Shown: positions 19,022-28,248, numbered from the stretch's first letter. The stretch is 64,000 nucleotides of DNA from Kaistella haifensis DSM 19056 (GCF_000735695.2 NZ_JASZ02000007.1:21678-85677), one strand, 5' to 3'. The notes: a model not told the origin generated them from the letters alone. Numbers and translations: made by a program.

Positions 19022-19059
19022 AAAAAAAATCCATCTCGGTTGTGAGATGGATTTTTTTT
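19022..19059 (+). terminator. Terminator closing the fructan operon
   Basis: A run of A followed by TCCATCTC pairs with GAGATGGA and a run of T around a 6-nt loop. Because both flanks are homopolymeric, it may also serve the minus strand. Confidence 0.9.
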
Positions 19060-19164
19060 AAGTTGGTACTGATTGGGATTCATAATCAATGTTTTACAAT
19101 CATCTAAAAATGAATGTTCACCAAATTTGTTCCCAATTTTAATTGAGATAGGGTAAAGTTTATT

Positions 19165-20622
19165 TTAAACCGCAGTTACATTGCTTTTGCTAGTCAAAGT
19201 ATTGACCCCAACATTAAAAGCATAAAGTGAGGAGGGAATAAAAGAAATTGCCTTCTCATTATAAAAATTCTGGCCAAGTTTTTCAATTGTAGTCACTACG
19301 GCTTTGTCAAAATGATTAGCTTCGGTGAATTTCAATAAACTTTTTAGTTCTGCAGGTTTTGAAAAATACCGGTCACTCCATTTTATTTCAACTGCCCAAA
19401 CAGGTTTGAAATGCTTGTTATCTACCAAAATCAAATCAACTTCGCCTTCGTATTTGCCATTTTTCCAGCGTGCATAATTGAGATCGAGGTTGTCGCGGTG
19501 CATCCATTGTGAAAGTATCGCGGTTTCCACCATGTTGCCCATTTCAGCATCGGTTTCCGAAACGGGAGAAAACAATGCAGTTCGCAGTGATGGATTGGTG
19601 AGATAAACCTTGAAACTGGTGATGCGCTTCAATCTTTTTGCATTTATATCTACCTTGTTCAGAACTTTTATGAGAAATGCAGATTCTAGATATTCCAGAT
19701 ATTTCTTAATGACATCTTTGGAAATCCCACTATCGCTGGACATGTTTTCGTAAGTAAATTCCATTCCGGTGTTATAGGCAATGTAGGTGAAAAAACGGTT
19801 CAGTTCCTGCACATCCCGAATTCCGTATAGGCTCGGCAAGTCGCGAAGCAAAACCTTGTCCACGATGTCGCTTTTCACAAACCGTCCCATATCTCCCTGA
19901 ATTTTCTCGGAAAGTACAACTTCCGGATACCCGCCAAAATTGATATAGTGCAAAAACTCCTTATTGAGTGCCTTAATGTCCCGAGCAATCATGTAAGGTA
20001 CTTTTATGTTTCCATATTCTATTTCTGATTGCGCTAATAGATGATTTTGATTTTTTAGGTGAATGTATTCCTGGAATGTCAGCGGAGGAAGCAGAAAATC
20101 CGTAAAACGACCTGCGCCACTCTCCGAACTGTGCCAGCGAAGCGCAGCCGCGGCAGAGCCCGAGACGATGAATTTAGTTTTTGGATAGGCGTCCACCAAA
20201 ACTTTTAAATGCCGTTCCCAATCTTTTAAATATTGAATTTCATCGAAAAAAATGAAACAACCATCCGGATTATCAATTTTTACTGCGTCCATACAAAGGT
20301 TCACCACATCTTGCAGAGAGCGGTGGATATAGATCGGATTATCAATTCCGGCAAAGAAAATTTTATGTGCTTTTACGCCATCTTCCAAAAGTTGACCGAT
20401 GGCATGAAACATCATTACCGTTTTCCCGACACGCCGAGGTCCCATGAGAACAACAGCCCGCCGAACCTCTTGCTCCGTAACAAAAGGGTAGAACAAATCG
20501 AAATACAGCCGGCGGTCCATCGCGGCGAAATGTTCGGGAATATTCCCAGTGAGCCACCACGGATTTTCGTATTGTAATCTTTCAGTAATTTTATTGGTAG
20601 GAATAAGACCTGTATTTGTCAT
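19165..20622 (-). CDS. AAA ATPase with C-terminal DUF4143-type nuclease-like domain
   Basis: This 485-residue protein belongs to the family of stand-alone ATPases with an AAA_14 domain and a DUF4143 C-terminus, common in Bacteroidota genomes and of unclear function. The Walker A motif GPRRVGKT is at residues 61-68 and Walker B FIFFDEIQY at about 123-131. The C-terminal part (about 360-450) has GEVDLILVDN followed by WAVEIKWSD, a pattern of PD-(D/E)XK-like folds. It is transcribed toward the fructan operon and has no operon partners. The start ATG at 20622 is the first in frame, and a gap with gene remnants follows upstream of it. Confidence 0.85.
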   Translation of the reverse strand: MTNTGLIPTNKITERLQYENPWWLTGNIPEHFAAMDRRLYFDLFYPFVTEQEVRRAVVLMGPRRVGKTVMMFHAIGQLLEDGVKAHKIFFAGIDNPIYIHRSLQDVVNLCMDAVKIDNPDGCFIFFDEIQYLKDWERHLKVLVDAYPKTKFIVSGSAAAALRWHSSESGAGRFTDFLLPPLTFQEYIHLKNQNHLLAQSEIEYGNIKVPYMIARDIKALNKEFLHYINFGGYPEVVLSEKIQGDMGRFVKSDIVDKVLLRDLPSLYGIRDVQELNRFFTYIAYNTGMEFTYENMSSDSGISKDVIKKYLEYLESAFLIKVLNKVDINAKRLKRITSFKVYLTNPSLRTALFSPVSETDAEMGNMVETAILSQWMHRDNLDLNYARWKNGKYEGEVDLILVDNKHFKPVWAVEIKWSDRYFSKPAELKSLLKFTEANHFDKAVVTTIEKLGQNFYNEKAISFIPSSLYAFNVGVNTLTSKSNVTAV

Positions 20623-20639
20623 AAAATTTCTTATTTCAA

Positions 20640-20932
20640 TACAAATGTATGAAATAAGAAGATTGTAATATGCTTATTTGTGTAAAAAAATTAAAATAGA
20701 GCTTAAAAATTGATGTTTTTATTTTATTTAAACTATTTTATCAACATTTCCAAATGAGCTTCATCATTCAAGCCAAAGCCTAAAAGTTCAACTTTACCAA
20801 GAGTTTCGCTTACAATTGGTAATGGAATATATTACATTTTGGAAAAAACTCCTTTAACTTTTACAACAAAGAAAATAACAGGTTTACGGAAGCAGGAAAG
20901 ATAAAATAATCTATTGAGTATAATTTAAAATA
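20640..20932. other. Interval with small gene remnants, no intact gene
   Basis: On the minus strand, 20733-20831 is open and ends in a stop, reading ...VSETLGKVELLGFGLNDEAHL..., protein-like but without a start. On the plus strand, 20847-20904 reads ...NSFNFYNKENNRFTEAGKIK and a stop. Both look like short decayed coding pieces beside the integration site. I cannot assign them to a family. Confidence 0.35.
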
Positions 20933-20967
20933 AAACCTCACACAACGATATGGATTGTATGAGGTTT
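20933..20967 (-). terminator. Hairpin just outside attL, probable original ssrA terminator
   Basis: AAACCTCA pairs with TGAGGTTT, with further partial pairing inside. Read on the minus strand it is followed by TTTTATTTT. It directly borders the copy of the ssrA 3' end at 20970, so it probably terminated ssrA before the element inserted. Confidence 0.6.
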
Positions 20968-20969
20968 AA

Positions 20970-20984
20970 GTGGAGTTGGAGGGA
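20970..20984. repeat. attL core: 15-bp copy of the ssrA 3' end
   Basis: GTGGAGTTGGAGGGA is identical to 34094-34108, where it forms the 3' end of the tmRNA gene. A shared GAACC follows two or three bases later in both copies. This marks the left boundary of the integrated element. Confidence 0.85.
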
Positions 20985-21101
20985 AATGAACCTATTGCAA
21001 CTCAATATATCTTAAAATAAATAAATACACTATTAATCAATATTTTGCCTATATTTGTATATGTGAATATAGGTATTTTTTATATCTAAATATAGAAGTT
21101 G

Positions 21102-21120
21102 TAGCACCCAAACTAGCACC
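21102..21120 (+). repeat. Left paired TAGCACC repeats, candidate integrase arm sites
   Basis: TAGCACC occurs twice with a 5-bp spacer (21102-21108 and 21114-21120), right before the integrase start codon. The same pair, with one base change, lies at 34031-34049 near the other end. The location suggests arm-type integrase or excisionase sites, and possibly autoregulation. Confidence 0.55.
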
Positions 21121-21121
21121 T

Positions 21122-22363
21122 ATGAATTATACTTTCAAATTAAAGCAACCTTCTTCAGATAACGAAACTTTGATTTATTTTCGGTCTTATTTTGTAAACG
21201 AAAATAAAAATTTTATCTATTCTACAGGCGAAAAAATAACACCATCTGAATGGGATTTTGTAAACAGGCAACCAAATGATTTAAACGGACGAACAAAAAG
21301 GGCAGAGAATCATAGAAGCATTAAAAAACAATTAGATAGATACAGTGGTTATTTTACAGAAATTGTAAACCGTTATAAAAATATAAATGAGGAATTGACT
21401 TTAAATCTTTTGCGACAAAGATTTGATGAAGAATTCAAAAAAACAAAATCGAAAAATGATTTTTTTAGAATTTATGACGAATTTATTGAGGAAAAAGAAA
21501 ATGATTACTCTGGAAATTCAATATCAAATTCAACGCTTAAACGCTACAAATGCAATAAAACTTTGTTGGAAGATTTTGAATCCAAAGCAAATCATAAATT
21601 ATCACTTGGCAAATTCAATGATAACACATTCAATAAATTTTTAAAATTTTGCATTGAAGACAGAAAACATTCAGCAAATACCGTTCATAGAAATGTAGGG
21701 TTATTGAAAACTTTTTTACTTTGGGCTTTAAACAAAAAGTATAGTTATAATAATGATTTTATCAGTTTTAAGAAACCACCTAAATTCAGGACTGATGAAA
21801 TTGCCTTGAATTACGAACAGGTTGAAACTATTTACAATCACGATTTTACGAAAAACAAAAGATTGGAAAGAGTTCGTGATTTATTTGTTTTTGGCTGTAC
21901 TACGGGAATGAGATATGGTAATTACAGTACAATTTCCAAAAGTGATATTGATGGCGACTTTATCCGAGTAATTGATTTGAAAAGTAAATCTAAAAACTTA
22001 GCAATTCCTTTAAACAGCATCTCTAAATCTATTCTTGAAAAGTACGACTACAATTTGCCCAATATTACGAACCAAAAAATGAATGAGTACATTAAAGAAG
22101 TATTTCAAGAATTGGAGTTTACGGATGAAATCAAAAAAACAATGAAATACGGTGATGAATTAGTGGAAATGAAGTCTGAATTTTGGGAAAGAATTTCTTC
22201 CCATACCGCCAGAAGAAGTTTTATAACGATAATGAAAAATAAAAGAGTTCCAGATAAAGTGATTATGAGTTATACAGGACACACAAGTTTAGAAGTTTTC
22301 AACGCTTATTATAGACCAAGTGAAGAAGATAAAGTTAATTATATGAATGAAGTTTTTAAATAA
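21122..22363 (+). CDS. Tyrosine recombinase/integrase of the element
   Basis: This is a 413-residue site-specific recombinase responsible for integration at ssrA. It has an N-terminal arm-binding-like domain (about 1-100), a SAM-like core-binding domain (about 110-205) and a C-terminal catalytic domain. Catalytic residues are visible: Arg264 in TTGMRYGNY, His361 and Arg364 in SSHTARRSF, His387 in YTGHTS, and the nucleophile Tyr396 or Tyr397 in FNAYYRP. The size and the phage_int_SAM_5-like layout match integrases of Bacteroidota elements. It lies 138 bp from attL and reads inward. Confidence 0.93.
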   Translation: MNYTFKLKQPSSDNETLIYFRSYFVNENKNFIYSTGEKITPSEWDFVNRQPNDLNGRTKRAENHRSIKKQLDRYSGYFTEIVNRYKNINEELTLNLLRQRFDEEFKKTKSKNDFFRIYDEFIEEKENDYSGNSISNSTLKRYKCNKTLLEDFESKANHKLSLGKFNDNTFNKFLKFCIEDRKHSANTVHRNVGLLKTFLLWALNKKYSYNNDFISFKKPPKFRTDEIALNYEQVETIYNHDFTKNKRLERVRDLFVFGCTTGMRYGNYSTISKSDIDGDFIRVIDLKSKSKNLAIPLNSISKSILEKYDYNLPNITNQKMNEYIKEVFQELEFTDEIKKTMKYGDELVEMKSEFWERISSHTARRSFITIMKNKRVPDKVIMSYTGHTSLEVFNAYYRPSEEDKVNYMNEVFK

Positions 22364-22377
22364 TCACTGTTTTAAGA

Positions 22378-23106
22378 ATGAATGAAAAGAAACTATACGG
22401 ACGTTGGTACATTTGGGAGGAGCTTGTGGGCTACCCAATGATGCTTTATTATTGGATTAAAGGAGATAGAATTAAAAAATTACTTTCCGAAAGAATTAGA
22501 AAAGCAAAACATAGAGCTGAACAGGAAGTATTAACAGAAAAAACAAAGAACGAATTCCTGATTGAATATGAAAAACTGGATAATTTTTTCAGTCAACACT
22601 TTAATGAAATCAGCCAATTTAACAGCCACAATTTTCAAGATAAGATTAACTATTGTCTACAGCAGTACAGAAAGGAATCAGCAAAAAAGTTGACTTCCTC
22701 AAATCTAATGAAATTACAGGGCAATTTTTTGACTGGTGCCGAAAAAACCCTATACCTGTACTTCCTTTTATATGGAGAAAGAAAAGCAAGTAATACTTTT
22801 ATGTCGGTATTTTCAAGTGAAGAAAATTACAGTAAATTCATCTCCGTAATGAAGAATAATTCTTATCTGGATGAAAACAACAAGTTTGATATAAAAAAAA
22901 TCTTCCTTGCAGGTGTTTTAACGTTTCTGCGAAACAAAGGCATTATAAAAAATGTAGATAATATTGAAATTGTGAAAGTCTTGAAAGCGGACTTTGATTT
23001 TGAAATTTCAACCCCTTCGTTTTCAAATGGAATACCCTATCCAACCAAAGATGAAGAAAAAAAGCTGTTTGATGATTTATCAATGGAATTTATGATTAAG
23101 TATTAA
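22378..23106 (+). CDS. Element protein of unknown function
   Basis: I do not recognise this 242-residue protein. It starts 14 bp after the integrase stop and is probably co-transcribed with it. It has one short hydrophobic patch near residues 17-28 (GYPMMLYYWIKG), is rich in Lys, Glu and Phe, and is predicted largely helical. There is no signal peptide, Cys cluster or nucleotide-binding motif. Position suggests a role in element maintenance, but nothing in the sequence demonstrates it. Confidence 0.75.
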   Translation: MNEKKLYGRWYIWEELVGYPMMLYYWIKGDRIKKLLSERIRKAKHRAEQEVLTEKTKNEFLIEYEKLDNFFSQHFNEISQFNSHNFQDKINYCLQQYRKESAKKLTSSNLMKLQGNFLTGAEKTLYLYFLLYGERKASNTFMSVFSSEENYSKFISVMKNNSYLDENNKFDIKKIFLAGVLTFLRNKGIIKNVDNIEIVKVLKADFDFEISTPSFSNGIPYPTKDEEKKLFDDLSMEFMIKY

Positions 23107-23184
23107 ATTTTACTGAATTTACCATAATTCATAGATTAAAAACGCAAACAAGGAATATTTGTATAGAATTTTAAAACAAATGCT

Positions 23185-23463
23185 ATGCAAACAACCAATC
23201 CATTTCAACCTATTATGGACGGATTAGAAGAGTTAAAAGAACTTATCCATTCCATAAAGAAAGAACCTGAAATCGAACTGAAAAAGAAATTTTATTCCTT
23301 TAAAGAGGCATCGGAAATTTTAAAGTTGGATTATCAGACCGTTCGCTCCCACGTTCTTAAGGGAAATATCAAAGCCGAAAAAATAGGCAGGTTTTACCGT
23401 ATCAAGCATTTGGATTTGATGAATGCTTTAAATGAAGTGAAATCATTGAAGTATCGAAGATAA
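23185..23463 (+). CDS. HTH_17/excisionase-family DNA-binding protein
   Basis: This small 92-residue protein has a helix-turn-helix of the excisionase/MerR-like type at about residues 37-85: YSFKEASEILKLDYQTVRSHV, then GNIKAEKIGRFYRI. The N-terminal 30 residues form a charged helix. Proteins of this kind in Bacteroidota mobile elements act as excisionases or regulators of replication genes. It sits between the integrase pair and the helicase-like gene, which fits either role. Function by family only. Confidence 0.85.
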   Translation: MQTTNPFQPIMDGLEELKELIHSIKKEPEIELKKKFYSFKEASEILKLDYQTVRSHVLKGNIKAEKIGRFYRIKHLDLMNALNEVKSLKYRR

Positions 23464-23538
23464 ATCAGCTTGTTTGTTTATCCGAACCATCATTCTCTAA
23501 CCTTCCGTATCTATTACGGAGTAAAAATCCATACAAAA

Positions 23539-24777
23539 ATGCCCGAGAAAATTCCCTATTTACGAGTAGGCACGACCTATTATAAAACCATAGAAAAGCC
23601 GTTGATATCAGGAGATAAGATTTCAATATTGGTTCGCTGGAATCGGGAAACCATTATCAGCGATTATGGAAAAGTCTATGTTTCAAAAATTCCGAAATAT
23701 GACGGTTTTTGTTGTATTCCTTCACATTTGGATTATCAGCAAATCATTGACGGATTCTACAATATGTACAATGAAATTCCATTTCAACCAAGTGAGGAAA
23801 ACATAAATTCTGAAGCTTTAAAAGAAAAAATCCCATTTTCATTAAATTTTATGGAACATATTTTCGGAGAACAGCTGGAACTTGGATTGGATTATATCAA
23901 AATTTTGCTTCAATATCCTATCCAAATGCTTCCGATTCTTTGCCTTGTAAGCAAAGAACGCTCTACAGGAAAATCTACCTTTATCAAATGGCTGAAATCC
24001 ATTTTCGGACTTAATATGACCTACATTAAAGGAGATTCTTTTAGTAGCCAATTTAACTCAGATTGGACTTCGATGCTCGTTGTTGCGATTGATGAAGTAT
24101 TCTTTGACAGGAAAGAAATCACAGAACGTTTAAAATACCTTTCCACCACCAATAAAGATAAAATGGAAGCCAAAGGAAAAGATAGAGAAGAAGTAGATTT
24201 CTTTGCCAAATTCATCTTATGTTCCAACAATGAAGACAATTTTATTCAAATTGATGAAAACGAGATTCGTTTCTGGATACTGAAAGTAAAACCGATAAAA
24301 ACGGAAAATACAGATTTTTTGAATCGCTTAATTGCTGAAATTCCCTATTTATTGCGATTTCTGATTAAAAGACCTTTTCATTCCCATAAAAAGACAAGAA
24401 TGTGGTTTTCGGCTACGGAAATCAGAACCAAAGCTTTGCAAAAACTCGTTTGGAAAAATAACAATCAATTGGAATCTAAAATGCTGGAGCTTTTCTACGA
24501 GTTTTTTGAAAGCCGTGAAGAATTGGAAATTCAGGTTGTTCCGCAGGATGTTCTCAATATGGTGAACAAAATGTTCAAGCCTTATTTCTGGACAAGGAAC
24601 GATATCAGAAAATTGCTGAAAGACATCTGGAATTTAGAACCGCAGACCAATGGCTTAGCCTATATAAGATATGACATTGATTATGCCGGAATTTTCTATC
24701 AGAACAATTCCATTGGCAGATATTACACCATTAAAAAAGATTTTATCCTTGAAAAATATGTTGATTTGTTGAATTGA
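23539..24777 (+). CDS. Replication-type NTPase/helicase (SF3-like, DUF5906 type)
   Basis: This is a roughly 412-residue protein. ATG 23539 is preferred over an in-frame TTG at 23470 because it gives a sensible cytoplasmic start (MPEKIPYLRVGTTYY). The central NTPase domain has a P-loop SKERSTGKSTFI at about residues 144-155, an acidic Walker B stretch VVAIDEVF at about 184-191 and a sensor-like FILCSNNED near 236. This resembles the virus- and plasmid-type helicase domain of primase-helicase proteins in mobile elements. It probably unwinds the element's origin together with the toprim primase downstream; an iteron cluster lies between the two genes. Confidence 0.8.
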   Translation: MPEKIPYLRVGTTYYKTIEKPLISGDKISILVRWNRETIISDYGKVYVSKIPKYDGFCCIPSHLDYQQIIDGFYNMYNEIPFQPSEENINSEALKEKIPFSLNFMEHIFGEQLELGLDYIKILLQYPIQMLPILCLVSKERSTGKSTFIKWLKSIFGLNMTYIKGDSFSSQFNSDWTSMLVVAIDEVFFDRKEITERLKYLSTTNKDKMEAKGKDREEVDFFAKFILCSNNEDNFIQIDENEIRFWILKVKPIKTENTDFLNRLIAEIPYLLRFLIKRPFHSHKKTRMWFSATEIRTKALQKLVWKNNNQLESKMLELFYEFFESREELEIQVVPQDVLNMVNKMFKPYFWTRNDIRKLLKDIWNLEPQTNGLAYIRYDIDYAGIFYQNNSIGRYYTIKKDFILEKYVDLLN

Positions 24778-24810
24778 AGGCTAATGAAAATAAAATCAAT
24801 TACTTATCAT

Positions 24811-24962
24811 TCAACAAAGTATTCAACAAACTTTTAAGACGTGATTTTTGTTGAGCGTTTGTTGAGAGAATAAAATCAAGTTTGTTGAAACGTTGAGAGT
24901 TTGTTGAGAGCATATCTATTTGTTTGATAAATGATTATGGCTTTTTCTCAACAATTCAACAA
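24811..24962. repeat. Iteron-like cluster, eight copies of TTGTTGA/TCAACAA
   Basis: In 152 bp the heptamer occurs four times forward (24848, 24859, 24882, 24901) and four times reversed (24811, 24823, 24948, 24956), with one partial CGTTGA near 24891. It lies between the helicase and primase genes. The reversed copies flank the forward block on both sides. Best guess: origin of replication or initiator-binding region of the element. Confidence 0.65.
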
Positions 24963-25047
24963 AAATTTCACAAAATCAAATCCGACCAACTGAACCTTTC
25001 AAACACATCATTAAAATTCAGAAAATAATTAGAAAACTTATTACATT

Positions 25048-26013
25048 ATGAACTGTAAACAATTTAACAGCATATCGTTGGAAGAAGTACTCCAAAATCT
25101 CGGACACCTTCCCACGAAACAAAATGAAAAAGAAGCCTGGTATCTTAATCCTTTCGGAGCAGAAAACCACGCCTCTTTTAAGCTCGATAAAAGACAGAAC
25201 CTCTGGTTTCTGCATTCGGAAGGAATTGGCGGAACCAATACCGATTTTATGCAAAAATATCTGAACGCTTCTGTAAAAGAGGTTTTGGAGTGGGCGGAGA
25301 AACAACATTTTTCTTCTTTTCAATCGCAAAACAAAATCCAAGCTCCAAACCAAAACCCTAAACAAGAACCCTCAAATTATCAAATCAGGGAAATCAAAGA
25401 GCTTCAAAATGAAAGTTTAAAAAATTATCTACATGAAAGAGGACTTTCGCACAATATCTATCCGTTAGTTAAAGAAGTGCATTTTAAAATGGAAGATAAA
25501 AGCTTTTATGCCATCGGCTTTGAAAATCTTTCCAAAGGCTGGGAACTGCGAAACCAATATTACAAAGGTGCAATTTTGAAAAAGGATATTTCCATTATCA
25601 GTTTGAAAGATAAAAGCGATTTTAAGAATCAAAACGAAAACAGGAAAGACAGAAAAAACGTTGCCGTTTTCGAGGGTTTTATTGATGCTTTGTCGTTTAT
25701 CGAGTTGCGAAAATCCTATTCAGGAGATTTGTTGGTAATGAATTCCGTTGCTTTGCTAAACAAGACCAAAGAAAACTTGAAAAGCTATTCGGAAATCAAT
25801 CTTTTTCTGGACAATGACAATGCAGGAAAGAAATGCAGAAATGAGATTTTGCAATCCTTTCACAACGCTAAAGATTTTTCGGAAATCTACCACAATCACA
25901 AAGATTTGAACGAATTTTTGATTGAACGAATCAAAAGAGAAACCGAAATCCGACATCAAAAAGAACAGGAAGAACAACAGCAGAATGTTCAGGGTTTTAG
26001 ACGAAGAAGATAA
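25048..26013 (+). CDS. Toprim-domain primase of the element
   Basis: This 321-residue primase-like protein has an N-terminal CHC2-type fold that has lost its zinc cysteines (YLNPFGAENHASFKLDKRQ followed by WFLHSEGIGGTNTDFM). A C-terminal toprim domain has VAVFEGFIDALSF (acidic Glu and Asp) at about 207-219 and NLFLDNDNAGKK at about 249-260, the metal-binding DxD. The last 25 residues are Gln- and Glu-rich. This combination is common in Bacteroidota integrative elements, next to a relaxase. It would prime replication or strand synthesis after transfer. Confidence 0.85.
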   Translation: MNCKQFNSISLEEVLQNLGHLPTKQNEKEAWYLNPFGAENHASFKLDKRQNLWFLHSEGIGGTNTDFMQKYLNASVKEVLEWAEKQHFSSFQSQNKIQAPNQNPKQEPSNYQIREIKELQNESLKNYLHERGLSHNIYPLVKEVHFKMEDKSFYAIGFENLSKGWELRNQYYKGAILKKDISIISLKDKSDFKNQNENRKDRKNVAVFEGFIDALSFIELRKSYSGDLLVMNSVALLNKTKENLKSYSEINLFLDNDNAGKKCRNEILQSFHNAKDFSEIYHNHKDLNEFLIERIKRETEIRHQKEQEEQQQNVQGFRRRR

Positions 26014-26040
26014 AAAAAATCCCAACATACTAAGTTATTA

Positions 26041-26182
26041 AAAATAATGCAGGGTGTATATTTTTTTACCAACTGTATGCAAAAGTTAGGAGCGCATTCG
26101 CAACTTTGAAGGTCGTTACTCTCCCAACAAAGTTTCTTCTGCGCTCTGCGAGGCTTTTAACCTGTAAAAAATAATGCAGGGT
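26041..26182. repeat. 15-bp direct repeats and inverted repeat upstream of the relaxase (oriT candidate)
   Basis: AAAATAATGCAGGGT occurs at 26041-26055 and 26168-26182. Between the copies, AACTTTG and CAAAGTT form an inverted repeat at about 26111-26143. The 238-bp gap ends 70 bp before the relaxase gene, the usual place for an origin of transfer. No nick site can be identified by eye. Confidence 0.4.
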
Positions 26183-26251
26183 TCAGGAATTAAAACAAAT
26201 GAAGCTGTATCATCATGCGAATATACATTGATATAAATAATAAATACATAA

Positions 26252-27412
26252 ATGAAAACATCGATTAATTTCAAAGCGGTGCAATCCGATTCTGAAACTC
26301 ATAATTTTAGGAAGAAAACTTTTGATTATGTCCGCAAAGATTTGACCAAAAACAACGAATCTTGGATTGAAGAAAAAATAGCAGACCGAATCCAAAAAAT
26401 CGAAAATTACTGCAAAGAAAAATCGGGCAGAAAATTACAGAAAAACGCAATGCCGATTCGGGAAGCAGTCGTTTTGATAAAAGAAAATACCACGATGCAA
26501 GACCTGCATAACTTGTCAAAAAGGTTGGAGGAAGAATTGGGAATCCGTATTTTCCAGATTGCCATTCATAAAGATGAGGGGCATTACGATAAAGACACCA
26601 ATGAATGGAAGCCAAATCTTCACGCTCATTTGGTCGCAGATTGGCAGGATTTGCAAACTGGAAAAACCTTAAAACATCAATCTTTTCATTATTCCAAAAT
26701 GCAGGATTTAGCTGCGGAATGTTTAGAAATGGAAAGAGGTGTTTCAGGTTCATTAGCAAGATTGGAGACGGTAGAATTTAAAATCAAGAAAAAGGAAGAA
26801 GATTTGAAAATTTTGGAAGAACGATACAGTCAAATGCAACAAGAGATGGAATCTAAAAAAGCAGAAGATTTGATTATAAAGGAAACTGATTTTTTGGGTT
26901 TTCAGAAAATAAAAACGGACAAAACGATTGAAAACTACAAAAAGGCAATCAAAACTAATAATATCCTACTTCTAAAAAACAAAACAGAGCTGGACTCCAA
27001 AGAGAAACAGATAGCAGAACTCAATAACAAGATTGAAAGTCTGAAAAAAGAAGTTTTATTTTTCAAAAGCAAAAACTCCACGCTTCTAACCAATGAAACC
27101 GTTTTTGCTGTTGAAAAGAAAAAATACTTGGATTCTGTAGAGCATACACTTAAAAAAGCCATTTTGCAAGAAAGTATAAAAATCCCGAATCTGCAAAATC
27201 TAAATGACACTGAGCTAAAAGATAAAATGTTTGAAATATTGGAAAAAACTTCAAAAGAAAACCAAATACCAGTTTCTGCTTTTGAGGAGATTTTCGAAGA
27301 TAAAGAGAAAATTTTTCGTGTGTTCAATCTGATGCAATTCAGATATATGGAAGACGATCGAATAAAAAAAGTTGAGGACGATATAACAAAGAAGAGCGGA
27401 TTGAGAAGGTAA
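26252..27412 (+). CDS. Relaxase / mobilization protein, HUH type (MobV-like)
   Basis: This 386-residue protein would nick the element at oriT and pilot the single strand during conjugative mobilization. The N-terminal domain (about 1-170) carries AIHKDEGHYDKD followed by WKPNLHAHLV. The histidines at 106, 111, 124 and 126 and Glu109 match the metal-binding motif of Pre/Mob-like relaxases. From about 174 to 295 there is a long coiled coil rich in Glu, Lys and Leu. No coupling protein or secretion genes accompany it, so transfer would need a helper system. MobV assignment is by motif, not by search. Confidence 0.82.
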   Translation: MKTSINFKAVQSDSETHNFRKKTFDYVRKDLTKNNESWIEEKIADRIQKIENYCKEKSGRKLQKNAMPIREAVVLIKENTTMQDLHNLSKRLEEELGIRIFQIAIHKDEGHYDKDTNEWKPNLHAHLVADWQDLQTGKTLKHQSFHYSKMQDLAAECLEMERGVSGSLARLETVEFKIKKKEEDLKILEERYSQMQQEMESKKAEDLIIKETDFLGFQKIKTDKTIENYKKAIKTNNILLLKNKTELDSKEKQIAELNNKIESLKKEVLFFKSKNSTLLTNETVFAVEKKKYLDSVEHTLKKAILQESIKIPNLQNLNDTELKDKMFEILEKTSKENQIPVSAFEEIFEDKEKIFRVFNLMQFRYMEDDRIKKVEDDITKKSGLRR

Positions 27413-27480
27413 TTGAAAAATAAAATTAGTAATTTTGACTATTTTTATATAGAATATAATAAGGGGGTAGTTGTTTGTAT

Positions 27481-28248
27481 ATGAAATACTTAATTTTTAT
27501 ATTTTTTAGTATCATAACTTATGGGCAAAATATAGTTTCGGGGAATGTTTCATCGGAGAATGGCTTTATAATACAAAATGTATTAGTAATCAACATAAAA
27601 ACAGGAAGTAAAACATATACTAATAATGAAGGGAGCTTTAAAATTAAAGCCAATGTAAATGACGAGCTACGATTTATAATAGAAAATTATGAGAGAGGTT
27701 CAAAAGTTGTTAAAAATAATGACTTCTTAAACTCCATATCTATTCAGCTTGTTAGAGTTCCTATTGAGATTCAAGAAGTAAAAGTAGTTGCTAAACCCAC
27801 AGGGGATTTAGAAAAAGATTCTAAAAAATTTAGTGTTGATAAAAAAACAACAGAGTTAAATGTTGCAATGAACAAATATATGAAGGAAAAACTTACTGAA
27901 GTACTACCTAAAAATAGTATTCCATCTTCCTTTGCACCTCCAAACTTATATGCTGGTCAAGTGAATTTACTAAGTATTTTAGGGTTCATTATTAATCCAA
28001 AAGAATCTTTAGGAATTAAAAATGATAAAATATTAAATTTTAGTGAAACTAACGAATTTTATAAAAAAGTGAAAGAAAGCTTTTATGGAAAATACTATAT
28101 AGATTATGGGCTTGATGAATTTGAATTTGAAGCATATATTATTTATTTAGATAAAAAATATAAACTAGCAGAAAGGTATTATAATAATTTTAATAAAGTT
28201 GAAATTGAAAGAGTATTAAAAAATTCATTGAAAGAATTTGTTAAATAG
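27481..28248 (+). CDS. Secreted carboxypeptidase-regulatory-like domain protein, element copy
   Basis: This 255-residue exported protein is the first cargo gene. ATG 27481 is used; an in-frame TTG at 27475 only adds two residues ahead of the signal peptide (MKYLIFIFFSIITYGQ). A beta-sandwich of the CarboxypepD_reg type (about 20-95) is followed by a mostly helical C-terminus. It is clearly related to the chromosomal gene at 34849: both share TGxLxKDxK, then YMK-x-LTEVxPK, then PSxFAxPNxxAGQ, then an ETxEFY stretch. Its role is unknown. Possibilities are an accessory or immunity factor for the neighbouring peptide. Strongly AT-rich codon use. Confidence 0.8.
   Translation: MKYLIFIFFSIITYGQNIVSGNVSSENGFIIQNVLVINIKTGSKTYTNNEGSFKIKANVNDELRFIIENYERGSKVVKNNDFLNSISIQLVRVPIEIQEVKVVAKPTGDLEKDSKKFSVDKKTTELNVAMNKYMKEKLTEVLPKNSIPSSFAPPNLYAGQVNLLSILGFIINPKESLGIKNDKILNFSETNEFYKKVKESFYGKYYIDYGLDEFEFEAYIIYLDKKYKLAERYYNNFNKVEIERVLKNSLKEFVK

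Noticed and set aside
21050..21057. TATATTTG as the integrase promoter -7 element
   Set aside because: It matches TAnnTTTG, but no TTTG is near the -33 position and the region is so AT-rich that a chance match is likely.
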